From Lachnospiraceae bacterium (GTDB lineage Bacteria > Bacillota > Clostridia > Lachnospirales > Lachnospiraceae), in the NCBI GenBank assembly GCA_022791635.1, contig JAAVZL010000023.1, forward strand, positions 20,711 through 84,710: a DNA stretch of 64,000 bases, written 5' to 3'. This document shows, piece after piece, positions 9,224 through 16,991 of this stretch. The stretch's first letter is position 1. Every line of letters starts with the position of its first letter. Under the pieces are notes generated by a model. It ran no database searches. It was not told the origin of the DNA and saw only the letters and a list, made by a program, of their open reading frames with translations. A program made the translations under genes and the position numbers.

Positions 9224-9263
9224 AGAAAAAAGGAGATGCGAATAATGAAAAATCGCATCTCCT
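9224..9263 (-). terminator. Rho-independent terminator of the toxin-antitoxin operon
   Basis: AGGAGATGCGA pairs with TCGCATCTCCT. Read on the minus strand the stem is followed by a T run (complement of AGAAAAAA). It lies 16 bp after the antitoxin stop codon. Confidence 0.85.
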
Positions 9264-9278
9264 ATATTTATAACTATC

Positions 9279-9614
9279 TTATTTTCCAAAATCTCTTTGT
9301 TTACCTAATCCTCTGTTATTAAAAATTTCAGAATCCTGCTCTGATATAAATTCCAGCCGCAGCCTCATTCCCATGCCTTTGGCCAGACGTTTGAGCATAT
9401 CCAGACTCGGGTTTCTGGTTCCGTTTTCTATACGACTGATATCTGCCTGAGTAATACCTGTTCTTTCAGATAATTCCTTCTGTGTGATATGCTGCTGCTT
9501 TCTCGCCTCAATCATGGCTCGTATAATATCAAACTCTGGCTCCAGGTTTTCGTATTCCTTTCTGAATTCCGGATCCTCAAGTTGTTCGTTCAAAAATTCA
9601 CGGAATTCGCTCAT
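9279..9614 (-). CDS. HigA-like XRE antitoxin
   Basis: 111 aa with a clear Xre/Cro helix-turn-helix at about residues 38-82 (ITQKELSERTGITQADISRIENGTRNPSL). The N-terminal 30 residues are acidic, as in HigA-type antitoxins that wrap the toxin. Its start overlaps the toxin stop by 17 bp, so the order is toxin first, antitoxin second, as is usual for higBA. It likely neutralises the HigB-like RNase and represses the shared promoter at 9997-10025. Confidence 0.85.
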   Translation of the reverse strand: MSEFREFLNEQLEDPEFRKEYENLEPEFDIIRAMIEARKQQHITQKELSERTGITQADISRIENGTRNPSLDMLKRLAKGMGMRLRLEFISEQDSEIFNNRGLGKQRDFGK

Positions 9615-9966
9615 CTTTTCTCATCCTTTCCACAAAATCTTTCCGGTACTTTTTTGCCAATTCAATTTCCTGTCTGGGAGTTTTCTGTGTCTTTTTTACA
9701 AATCCATTTGTTAAAATAATCCGGCCTTCGAAATAGAAAAAATAAAGGACCCTTGATATATTATTTCCTATTTTTCCTCTAATCTCAAAGATCCCATCTT
9801 CCAAATGTTTACTATAGGGCTCTCGAACCTGATTTCCATACTCCTCCAAAAGTTCAAGTATACCGGACAGCTTTGCCCGCATTTTTTTGTCAGTACAAAG
9901 AAGAAATTCCTTTGCTGGCTTCTCCCCATTTTCTTTTGTATAGAACTCAATACTAAATTTATCCAT
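9598..9966 (-). CDS. HigB/Gp49-like RelE-family toxin
   Basis: 122 aa in the phage-derived Gp49-like/HigB group. It has FSIEFYTKENGEKPAKEFL at the N-terminus, then GIFEIRGKIGNNISRVLYFFYFEGRIILTNGFVKKTQKTP, the core strand pattern of RelE-fold ribosome-dependent mRNA endonucleases, with a conserved basic FxKKTxKTP motif. It is the first gene of a two-gene operon with the XRE antitoxin and has its own strong promoter and terminator, so the pair is a self-contained module. It adjoins the broken end of the glycan locus. Confidence 0.85.
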   Translation of the reverse strand: MDKFSIEFYTKENGEKPAKEFLLCTDKKMRAKLSGILELLEEYGNQVREPYSKHLEDGIFEIRGKIGNNISRVLYFFYFEGRIILTNGFVKKTQKTPRQEIELAKKYRKDFVERMRKDERIP

Positions 9967-9996
9967 TCTATATTTTCACTCTCGTTCTATAAGTAC

Positions 9997-10025
9997 ATAA
10001 TATGTCGTATCCAACATATTGTCAA
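9997..10025 (-). promoter_or_regulatory. Sigma-A promoter and likely operator of higBA
   Basis: On the minus strand TTGACA (10020-10025) and TATTAT (9997-10002) are exactly 17 bp apart. The inverted repeat ATATGT-N8-ACATAT lies in the spacer and is a plausible site for autorepression by the antitoxin. Confidence 0.8.
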
Positions 10026-10052
10026 GCAGCTTTGTTTCTCTATAACTCCCCT

Positions 10053-10793
10053 CTACTCATACTTCAAAATCTCCTTCTTCAGCCTCCGAATGATCTTCTT
10101 CTCCAGCCTGGAGATATACGATTGCGAGATCCCCAAAAGATCCGCCACCTCCTTCTGGGTCATCTCCTGCCCTAAAGGATTCTTTAGTCCAAAACGCAGC
10201 TCCACAATGGTTCTCTCCCGATCCGAAAGCTTCTGTATGGCCTTATCAAGGAGCTTTCGCTCCATCTCATTCTCAATATCCCGGTAAATCACATCCTCGT
10301 CCGTTCCGAGAATGTCTGACAAAAGCAGCTCATTTCCGTCCCAGTCTACGTTTAAGGGCTCATCGATGGATACCTCCATCCGGGTCTTGTTGTTTCGGCG
10401 CAGGTACATAAGAATCTCATTTTCAATACATCGGGACGCGTAGGTGGCCAGCTTAATATTCTTCCCGCTGTTAAAGGTATTGATGGCCTTGATAAGGCCG
10501 ATGGTGCCAATGGAAATCAAATCCTCCACGCCCACACCCGTATTGTCAAATTTCTTTGCTATGTACACCACCAGGCGAAGGTTGTGCTCGATAAGAAGGG
10601 AGCGGGCCGCTCCTCCGGCCTCGGTCCCCAGCTCTTGAATCGCCCTGGCCTCCGCGTCTGCCTCCAGGGGCGCCGGAAGCACCTCCGCCCCTCCGATATA
10701 ATGAACGTCATTCTGTTTTCCCATCAGCATGGCGGGAAAATTCGGGACTAATTTTAACTGTACCTGGTTTGGAATTGCCACTTTAATCAGCAT
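10053..10793 (-). CDS. sigE: Sporulation sigma factor SigE
   Basis: 246 aa, a sigma-70 family member of sporulation type. It has a pro-sequence-like N-terminus, region 2 ([21 protein letters not shown], then [17 protein letters not shown] and [20 protein letters not shown]) and region 4 with a helix-turn-helix ([24 protein letters not shown]). SigE directs mother-cell transcription after asymmetric division; the inactive pro-form is cleaved by SpoIIGA, encoded directly upstream. AGGAGGAAAACAAACATT precedes the ATG. The spoIIGA-sigE pair is distal to ftsZ, as in other Clostridia and Bacilli. Confidence 0.95.
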   Translation of the reverse strand: MLIKVAIPNQVQLKLVPNFPAMLMGKQNDVHYIGGAEVLPAPLEADAEARAIQELGTEAGGAARSLLIEHNLRLVVYIAKKFDNTGVGVEDLISIGTIGLIKAINTFNSGKNIKLATYASRCIENEILMYLRRNNKTRMEVSIDEPLNVDWDGNELLLSDILGTDEDVIYRDIENEMERKLLDKAIQKLSDRERTIVELRFGLKNPLGQEMTQKEVADLLGISQSYISRLEKKIIRRLKKEILKYE

Positions 10794-10838
10794 AATGTTT
10801 GTTTTCCTCCTGCAACTGTTCTTGTCTTTCGGATCCGC

Positions 10839-11630
10839 CTACTCTAGCAAATCCGGATGTAATATCATGTCATAATCCTTTTGGGAAGAAAGTGGTTCCT
10901 TTGTAACGCCTATTAAAGGCCGCTCTATGCGCTTTTTTGTGCCGTCCTCCCTGCAAAGGGATACGTAGTCGGCAAAAAAAGCAGGCAGAATGCCGTTTTG
11001 CTCTCCGATACTGTGAAAGGGAATCATCTGATACAGCGGTTCCTTACTGCCGCAGAGCTCCAGCTTCCTCTGCTCTGTCAGGATGCTCACAGGCTTTCCG
11101 AAAATGGGATCCCGAAGCTGATTGCCGGTATCCAGAAGCCCCCTTACCCGGATGGTTCTTTCCCCAAGCCTCACCTCTACCTCAAAGACATTCTGCAGGC
11201 GGCTTCGAACGCCCATGAGCCACTCCATACAGGCAGAAAGGAGCCAATAGCTTAAAAGGGTAAAGCCTATAAAGGGATAAAGGGGAAGCCTTATTAGGCT
11301 TTGCACCCATTCAAAAATGCCTCCCAGTAAAAAGCTGCTTATGTACAACAGGGCCACGGCCTTTCCACAGGTACGCAAATCCCTGATTCCAAGTCCCATT
11401 CTTACCATAACTGTGCTGAATACTACATAGAGGAGGATTCTTCCTGCCAGAGTGCTTTCTATAGCAAGGAGATAAAGGCCGCATACCCCTATGCTTCCAA
11501 GGGCTGCTCCTAAGAGCCTTCGAAGTCGTCCTGCCGGAATTTTGAGAATTCCTTTTAGAAGACTTAAGAGCAGATAATCCACCAAGAGATTCTCAAGGAA
11601 CAGCACATCCAGGTATAATTCATACTGCAC
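10839..11630 (-). CDS. spoIIGA: Sigma-E processing peptidase SpoIIGA
   Basis: 263 aa. Five or so hydrophobic segments (residues 5-135) are followed by an aspartyl-protease-like domain with the motif LLDTGNQL (Asp167). It resembles a retroviral-type dimeric aspartic protease that cleaves the SigE pro-peptide at the septum on signal from the forespore. It is shorter than the roughly 309-residue Bacillus protein, mainly at the C-terminus. It is cotranscribed with sigE 45 bp downstream. The start ATG lies about 19 bp after the predicted transcription start. Confidence 0.9.
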   Translation of the reverse strand: MQYELYLDVLFLENLLVDYLLLSLLKGILKIPAGRLRRLLGAALGSIGVCGLYLLAIESTLAGRILLYVVFSTVMVRMGLGIRDLRTCGKAVALLYISSFLLGGIFEWVQSLIRLPLYPFIGFTLLSYWLLSACMEWLMGVRSRLQNVFEVEVRLGERTIRVRGLLDTGNQLRDPIFGKPVSILTEQRKLELCGSKEPLYQMIPFHSIGEQNGILPAFFADYVSLCREDGTKKRIERPLIGVTKEPLSSQKDYDMILHPDLLE

Positions 11631-11655
11631 AGTCCACCTTCTTTCTGTCCTATAT

Positions 11656-11731
11656 TATAGGGAAGAGCCTTCGCGGAATCTGTCAAAAGAAGGCGGAGGA
11701 TGCCTTGTTTTATTTCCGTTTTTTCGACAAA
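11656..11731 (-). promoter_or_regulatory. spoIIG-type promoter with 0A box
   Basis: On the minus strand TTGACA (11683-11688) and TATAAT (11656-11661) are 21 bp apart, too far for ordinary sigma-A use. A perfect 0A box TGTCGAA lies at 11725-11731, about 76 bp upstream of the predicted start site. The Bacillus subtilis spoIIG promoter has the same long spacer and is activated by phosphorylated Spo0A. Confidence 0.75.
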
Positions 11732-11763
11732 AAAAGAGCCCTCCGGACTTGGAAGGGCTCTTC
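11731..11763 (-). terminator. Second terminator after ftsZ
   Basis: AGAGCCCTCC pairs with GGAAGGGCTCT. Read leftward, the stem is followed by seven T. The T tract directly abuts the 0A box of the spoIIGA promoter. Confidence 0.85.
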
Positions 11764-11803
11764 TGACGGAAACGCTCACTGTTCTATTTTGTAGTTCCAC
11801 CGC

Positions 11804-11845
11804 AAAAAAGGAGCCGAAAATTCATGCTTTGAATTCTCGGCTCCT
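11804..11845 (-). terminator. First terminator after ftsZ
   Basis: GAGCCGA..ATTC pairs with GAAT..TCGGCTC, followed on the minus strand by six T. It lies about 40 bp after the ftsZ stop codon, so the pair of terminators insulates sigE from division-gene transcription. Confidence 0.85.
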
Positions 11846-11885
11846 CTATCTTCTGACTTTATAAAATTTGTTCATCCAAAATGTA

Positions 11886-13049
11886 TTACTTATTCTTCTG
11901 CAAAAACTCGGGAATCTTAATCTCCGTCTCCGGGATCTTGCTCTCCGGACGCTTGGGCATATTCAATCCGGGCAGCGGCTTAAAGGCTGGGCTCTCTGTA
12001 CGGCCGCCTCCCTGGCCCATAGTTGCCTCGAAGGTCTGCTTGGCTACGGAGTTGGGAAGCTTGCCAAAACTGCTCTTGGGAAGCACCTTGGTGGGGCTCT
12101 TCTCTTCCAGTCCTGTGGCAATCACAGTGATGGTTGCCTCGTCGGTGTATGTATCGTCATACATTGCACCAAAGATGATGTTGGCATTGTCTCCTGCCAT
12201 ATCCTGCACATAGCTTGCAGCGTCATTGGCATCCATCAGGGAAATATCTCCGGAAATATTGATAATGACATGGGAAGCTCCCTCGATGGTAGTCTCCAAA
12301 AGAGGACTTGCCACAGCCTGCTTCACGGCATCCAGAGCCTTCTCGTCTCCCTTGCCGGAGCCGATGCCGATGTGGGCAATGCCTTTGTCGGTCATAACGG
12401 TCTGTACGTCTGCAAAGTCCAGATTGATAAGGGCGGGCAGGTTAATCAAATCCGTAATGCCCTGCACGGCCTGCTGAAGGACCTCGTCCGCCTTCTTTAA
12501 GGCGTCGGGCATGCTTGTCCGGCGATCCACGATCTCCAGCAGCTTGTCGTTGGGGATCACAATCAGGGTATCCACGCTGTCTTTCAGCTTCTGGATGCCC
12601 GTTACTGCATTGTTCATACGTGTCTTTGCTTCAAACTTAAAGGGCTTGGTGACCACGCCTACGGTCAGAATTCCCATATCCTTCGCCAGCTTTGCCACCA
12701 CCGGAGCTCCTCCGGTTCCTGTGCCGCCGCCCATTCCGCAGGTGACAAACACCATATCCGCACCCTGGATGGCTTCCTTGATCTCCTCGATGCTTTCCTC
12801 TGCGGCCTTCTCTCCTACCTCGGGCTTTGCTCCTGCCCCAAGGCCCTTAGTCAGCTTCTCGCCAATCTGAATGGCTCTCTCGGCCTTGCAAAGCTGCAGT
12901 GCCTGCCGATCGGTATTGATACCGATAAATTCAACTCCGCCAATCTGCTCCTCTATCATACGATTCACAGCATTATTCCCGGCACCGCCAACACCAACCA
13001 CAATAATTCTGGCTGCCGCTTCTGTGTCATTCATAGTAATCTCAAGCAA
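11886..13049 (-). CDS. ftsZ: Cell division protein FtsZ
   Basis: 387 aa from the TTG at 13049, chosen because AAGGAGGG lies 7 bp upstream; an in-frame ATG 7 codons earlier has no ribosome site. The GTP-binding tubulin signature GGGTGTG is near residue 107-113, with the N-terminal [14 protein letters not shown] glycine loop and the T7 loop LINLDFADV. The C-terminal peptide [15 protein letters not shown] is the conserved tail that contacts FtsA/SepF. FtsZ polymerises into the division ring. The gene is followed by two terminators. Confidence 0.97.
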   Translation of the reverse strand: MLEITMNDTEAAARIIVVGVGGAGNNAVNRMIEEQIGGVEFIGINTDRQALQLCKAERAIQIGEKLTKGLGAGAKPEVGEKAAEESIEEIKEAIQGADMVFVTCGMGGGTGTGGAPVVAKLAKDMGILTVGVVTKPFKFEAKTRMNNAVTGIQKLKDSVDTLIVIPNDKLLEIVDRRTSMPDALKKADEVLQQAVQGITDLINLPALINLDFADVQTVMTDKGIAHIGIGSGKGDEKALDAVKQAVASPLLETTIEGASHVIINISGDISLMDANDAASYVQDMAGDNANIIFGAMYDDTYTDEATITVIATGLEEKSPTKVLPKSSFGKLPNSVAKQTFEATMGQGGGRTESPAFKPLPGLNMPKRPESKIPETEIKIPEFLQKNK

Positions 13050-13238
13050 ATTCTTGCCCTCCTTAAGCATAGCATACTATTCCAAATCAAATCTATCCCA
13101 GTCAATCCTGTTATTTTATCTTAGGAATACATACAAAGTCTGAAAATCTCATACAACATATGATAACTTTTTTTGCCAAATTAATCAACCCATATTTATA
13201 AGATTTCCAAAAAAATTATATCCTATACAAGCTCTTCG

Positions 13239-13976
13239 CTACTCATTCGGCTCAAAGCTGATAAATTTTGAATCTTCCGTATAATTCTCCATTCGAAATA
13301 CTCCGCTGCGCCCCTCTAGGTCCGGATACAGCTCGTAAAGCCTGCTGATCTTCTCGTCCAGGGAACCGCTGTTGCCTAAAGCTACCTGTACCTGATCAAA
13401 GTAGAGGGTTAAGGAATCGTTGGCTCCGAATTCGATCCGATCCGGGGCGAGCTCGTACTTTTTTACCAGCTGTGTGATATCCAGAATCCGCTGGAAAATG
13501 GAATCGTCGGCTACATTGAGCTTTTGGTAGAGGGCCAGGGAATCAAATTTAAGGCCTGAGATACAGGGGATGCCTTCGGTTATCTCGGAGGAGCTTTCCA
13601 CGACAATTCCGTCTTTGTCGAAGTATAGGTTGGCTCCCATGTAGTTTACGTAGCCTACGATGCTTTTTTCGTAGACCCGCAACTTGACCTTGCCAGGGGA
13701 GAGGAGGCTTACTTCGATTTTGTCTACGAAGGGGATTTCCTCGGTGTCCAGGTATTGATATTTGAAATAGAGGTAGAGGGAGTTTCTGGTGTAGTTGTCG
13801 GTTATGACTTTGTCGATGATCTCCTGGGCGGAGTAGTGGCTGTTACCGGTGACCTCGATGTCGCGAATCTGGAAGACGGTTGCGGCTAGGATCAGGGTCA
13901 GGGCCAGGAGGATGGATAGAATGGCGGCTATTAGGGGGCGTTTGGAGCGGGGGGTTGGGTCTTTGTAGAGTGACAT
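13239..13976 (-). CDS. ftsQ: Cell division protein FtsQ/DivIB
   Basis: 245 aa. A short basic cytoplasmic N-terminus and one membrane segment (about 15-37) are followed by a POTRA domain (FQIRDIEVTGNSHYSAQEIIDKV) and a beta domain, as in the FtsQ/DivIB family. It links early and late divisome parts outside the membrane, together with FtsL. It lies between murA and ftsZ, and family A copy 1 fills most of the gap to murA. Confidence 0.9.
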   Translation of the reverse strand: MSLYKDPTPRSKRPLIAAILSILLALTLILAATVFQIRDIEVTGNSHYSAQEIIDKVITDNYTRNSLYLYFKYQYLDTEEIPFVDKIEVSLLSPGKVKLRVYEKSIVGYVNYMGANLYFDKDGIVVESSSEITEGIPCISGLKFDSLALYQKLNVADDSIFQRILDITQLVKKYELAPDRIEFGANDSLTLYFDQVQVALGNSGSLDEKISRLYELYPDLEGRSGVFRMENYTEDSKFISFEPNE

Positions 13977-14002
13977 TTTGGGTCCTTTTTTATAGGGGAG
14001 AC

Positions 14003-14212
14003 GGGGAAGCCGCAGAATAAGCCATCAGACATTTCCATATCCTGTGTTCGGACGGTTCACGCACACCGCGTCTGCTCTGATCGTACATTGCCTTAAACGT
14101 TCCTTAAGTTTGAAGGATTTTTGGCAATGTACGCTCCTATCAGACGCGGTGTGCGTGAACAGCCGGACACTGGATATCGGAAATGCCTGCTGTCTTATTC
14201 TGCGACTTCCCC
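14003..14212. repeat. Family A long palindrome, copy 1 (inverted)
   Basis: About 210 bp between murA and ftsQ. Outer arms GGGGAAGCCGCAGAATAAG and CTTATTCTGCGACTTCCCC pair with a few mismatches. The core arms GTGTTCGGACGGTTCACGCA and its partner GTGCGTGAACAGCCGGACAC are in reverse order compared with the other copies, so this copy is inverted. The centre is TACATTGCC...GGCAATGTA with a loop of about 40 nt. Short ORFs run through both strands but are by-products of the palindrome. With the flanks, the whole 13977-14317 gap has no gene. Confidence 0.9.
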
Positions 14213-14317
14213 TGATTTTGGGGGTCGTTTGGTTTCTTTTCTTTTTGGCCCCTTGGCTTTGGGGCGTTGAAGGCAATGTCATTTCGTTAAGCCGCTAAAA
14301 TGACTGGCGGTTGTTGC

Positions 14318-15568
14318 CTATGTGGATTGTATCACAATTCCCAGGGATTGCAAATCCCTAATTATATTTTCATAGCCTCGGGCAATATAATGGTATTGGT
14401 GAACTCTGCTGGTGCCCTTGGCGGCGGCAGCGGCTATGACCAGGGCTGCGCCGCCGCGAAGCTCCCGGGCAATGAGGTCTGTGGGGGTTAGTTCTTCGGT
14501 GCCTTCTATGATTGCCTTTTGGTTTTCTATTTGGATCTTGGCTCCCATGTGGCGGAGGTCTTCTACGATCTTGAAGCGGGCTTCGAAGATGGTTTCTTCG
14601 ATGACGCTGGTTCCCTGGGCTAAGGACAGTGCGGCCAGGAGGGGGGACTGGAGATCGGTGGGGAAGCCTGGATAGGGGGCTGTGGAGAGATTGGGGACGC
14701 AGTCTGGGCGGCCCTGGCTCTGGATTCGGAGGGTGTGTTCTCCTGTCTCTTGTTTGGCTCCCATTTGTCTTAGTATTTTTTGGACGCTTGACAGCTGTTC
14801 TATGGGGACATTCCGAAGCAGAACGTCTCCTCCTGTGGCTGCCGTCATCAGCATATAGGTTCCGGCTACAATCCGGTCTGGCATGATGGTGAAATCCGTA
14901 TCGTGGAGTTTTTTTACGCCTGTAATTACAAGGTTTGAGGTTCCGGCTCCGCAGATTCTGGCTCCCATGCTGTTTAGGAAGCGGCAGAGCTCTTCTATCT
15001 CCGGTTCTCTTGCGGCATTTTCAAGGCAGGTGGTTCCCTCGGCCAGGGCGGCCAGAAGGATCACGTTTTCTGTGGCTCCTACGCTAGGGAACGGCAACTT
15101 TAAGGTAGTCCCTGTCGGATGACAGCATACGGCCTTCAGGCCGGCAGGCTCTTCCAGGAATATGGCCCCGAGCTTTTTTAAGGCGGCCAGGTGGATGTCA
15201 ATGGGGCGGGCTCCTATTACACAGCCGCCCGGGTAGGATACGGAAGCTTCCTTCATCCTTCCCAGAAGGCTTCCCAGCAGCATAATGGAGGAGCGCATCT
15301 GTCTTCCGTAGCACTCTGCCACCTGACTGGCACAAAGGCAGGTGGCGTCGATGATCAGAGCCTCTCTCTCCCAGCTTATCCGGCATCCGAAATCTTTTAA
15401 AATTTCCAGCATGTAAAGCACATCTATGATTTTGGGACAGTTTCTTAGCACGGTGGTTCCCCGGTGCAGGATGACTGCGGACAGAATAGGCAGCGCGGCA
15501 TTCTTTGAGCCCTGAATGCAGACTTCGCCCTTAAGCGGACTTCCACCCCTGATTTCCAGATATTCCAC
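14318..15568 (-). CDS. murA: UDP-GlcNAc enolpyruvyl transferase MurA
   Basis: 416 aa from a GTG start. It carries Lys22-Asn23 (QGSKNAALPILSA) and the catalytic loop SYPGGCVIGARPID with Cys116, the residue that fosfomycin modifies. It makes the first committed step of peptidoglycan precursor synthesis, adding enolpyruvate from PEP to UDP-GlcNAc. It sits between ftsW and ftsQ in the dcw cluster, where many Firmicutes have murG and murB. Divergent residues (for example LCASQVAECYGRQMRSSIMLLG) suggest the second, Firmicutes-specific MurA type (MurAB/MurZ). Confidence 0.93.
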   Translation of the reverse strand: MEYLEIRGGSPLKGEVCIQGSKNAALPILSAVILHRGTTVLRNCPKIIDVLYMLEILKDFGCRISWEREALIIDATCLCASQVAECYGRQMRSSIMLLGSLLGRMKEASVSYPGGCVIGARPIDIHLAALKKLGAIFLEEPAGLKAVCCHPTGTTLKLPFPSVGATENVILLAALAEGTTCLENAAREPEIEELCRFLNSMGARICGAGTSNLVITGVKKLHDTDFTIMPDRIVAGTYMLMTAATGGDVLLRNVPIEQLSSVQKILRQMGAKQETGEHTLRIQSQGRPDCVPNLSTAPYPGFPTDLQSPLLAALSLAQGTSVIEETIFEARFKIVEDLRHMGAKIQIENQKAIIEGTEELTPTDLIARELRGGAALVIAAAAAKGTSRVHQYHYIARGYENIIRDLQSLGIVIQST

Positions 15569-15642
15569 AAATCTTTCCCCCTCTTTCCCGACTATATACT
15601 AAGATATGCGGAAAATGTGGTTCTGTTCATATGTGGAAATAT

Positions 15643-15713
15643 CACAAAAAAGACAGCAGACTTTTCCACGGTGTACGGCTGTTCGCGTACAGGCTGTTTG
15701 ATATGGACGGCAC
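15643..15713. repeat. Family A copy 2, half element
   Basis: Only the left half is present: GACAGCAGACTTTTCC, then GGCTGTTCGCGTACAGGCTG and TTTGATATGGACGG. No right arm follows; the element ends 4 bp before the ftsW stop codon. It looks like a copy that has lost its right half. Confidence 0.8.
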
Positions 15714-15716
15714 CCT

Positions 15717-16829
15717 TTATTTGGTCACATGGCGGGATACGTTTAAGGCGAGCCCCATTTCCGACAGGAGAAAGAGGACGGAGGTGCCTCCGTAGCTGAT
15801 AAAAGGCAGGGTAATGCCGGTGTTGGGAATGGTGTTGGTCACCACGGCGATGTTCAATATCACCTGAATCATAATATGCCCCATGGTTCCCACGGCTATC
15901 ATGCAGCCAAAGAGATCCGTTACGTGAACGGCTATCATCAGAAGCCGCCAGCCCATGAGAAGGAAGAGCAGCATGAGTAGAATCGCCCCAATAAGGCCGA
16001 ATTCCTCGCAGATAATAGAGAAGATCATGTCGTTCTGAGCCTCGGGCACAAAGCCCAGCTTCTGCATGCTCTGGCCGTAGCCAACACCGAAGAGGCCTCC
16101 GGATCCGATGGCGTAGAGGCCCTGGAGGGTCTGGTAGCCCTTTTCATAGGCCTCCGGATTTCTCCAGATGGCAAGGCGCTCCAAACGGTAGGATTCCACG
16201 CTTAGGAAAATGGCAAGAAAGCCTACGCCTAAGCCTCCCATAGCCACGAACTGCAGGTATTTGGGACTTGCCACAAAAACGAGGATGACGGCGATTCCCA
16301 TGATGATAATGGCAGTGCTTAAGTTGTTGGTTCCCACCAGGCCCACGATGGGAAGGATCAGAAGCATGACCAGAAACATCTGCTTTAAGGACTTCATCTT
16401 TTTCACTCTGCGGCTGATGACAGAAGCCAGAAGGAGAATCACCGCCACCTTGGCAAACTCCGAGGGCTGGAAGGAGAGGGGGCCTAAGGCCAGCCATCGT
16501 TTGGAGCCATTGTACTCATCTCCGAAGAAGAGCACGGCCGTGGACAAGAGGATGGACAGAAGGTAGCCAAGCCAGGCCAGACGCTCCCATTTATGATAAT
16601 CGATTTTCGACACCACATACATAGCCATAAGGCCCAGGGAGGTGGCAAAGAACTGTTTTTTCAGATAATAGGCGCTGTCCGCAAATTTGACCCGGCCGTT
16701 GTAGGCGCTGGTGCTGTAAAGCACAACAAGTCCGAAAACCACCAGAATCAGCACACACAGCAGAAGACCATAGTCAAAAGGCTCCCGCCTCTGCTTCTTT
16801 GCCTGTTCCGCGGCTTTCGGACCTGTCAT
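15717..16829 (-). CDS. ftsW: SEDS glycosyltransferase FtsW/SpoVE
   Basis: 370 aa from the ATG at 16829, which has AGGGGTGAT upstream. A longer in-frame version from 16928 would start inside palindrome copy 3 and is rejected. About ten membrane segments. SEDS features include LGPLSFQPSEFAKVAVILLL, LGFVPEAQNDMIFSIICEEFGLIG and NTGITLPFISYGGTSVLF. It polymerises glycan strands at the septum with a class B PBP. The gene lies in cell-wall order after murD; whether it serves division (FtsW) or spore cortex (SpoVE) cannot be told from sequence. Confidence 0.93.
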   Translation of the reverse strand: MTGPKAAEQAKKQRREPFDYGLLLCVLILVVFGLVVLYSTSAYNGRVKFADSAYYLKKQFFATSLGLMAMYVVSKIDYHKWERLAWLGYLLSILLSTAVLFFGDEYNGSKRWLALGPLSFQPSEFAKVAVILLLASVISRRVKKMKSLKQMFLVMLLILPIVGLVGTNNLSTAIIIMGIAVILVFVASPKYLQFVAMGGLGVGFLAIFLSVESYRLERLAIWRNPEAYEKGYQTLQGLYAIGSGGLFGVGYGQSMQKLGFVPEAQNDMIFSIICEEFGLIGAILLMLLFLLMGWRLLMIAVHVTDLFGCMIAVGTMGHIMIQVILNIAVVTNTIPNTGITLPFISYGGTSVLFLLSEMGLALNVSRHVTK

Positions 16830-16862
16830 AAAATCACCCCTGCTTTTATAGAACTGTTGACC

Positions 16863-16970
16863 GGGGGCTTGCACAAAACAAGACAGCCGACTTTTCCAAT
16901 ATCCAGTGTACGCGAACCGTCCGAACACCGGATATGGAAATGACGGATGGCTTATTTTGTGTAAGCCCCC
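16863..16970. repeat. Family A copy 3, internally deleted
   Basis: Outer arms GGGGGCTTGCACAAAACAAG and CTTATTTTGTGTAAGCCCCC, with mismatches further in. The left core arm is joined directly to the right one (CCAGTGTACGCGAACCGTCC), so the central hairpin is deleted. It lies between murD and ftsW and ends 21 bp before the murD stop codon. Confidence 0.9.
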
Positions 16971-16991
16971 CTTCTCTGCAGGACTTTCTTC

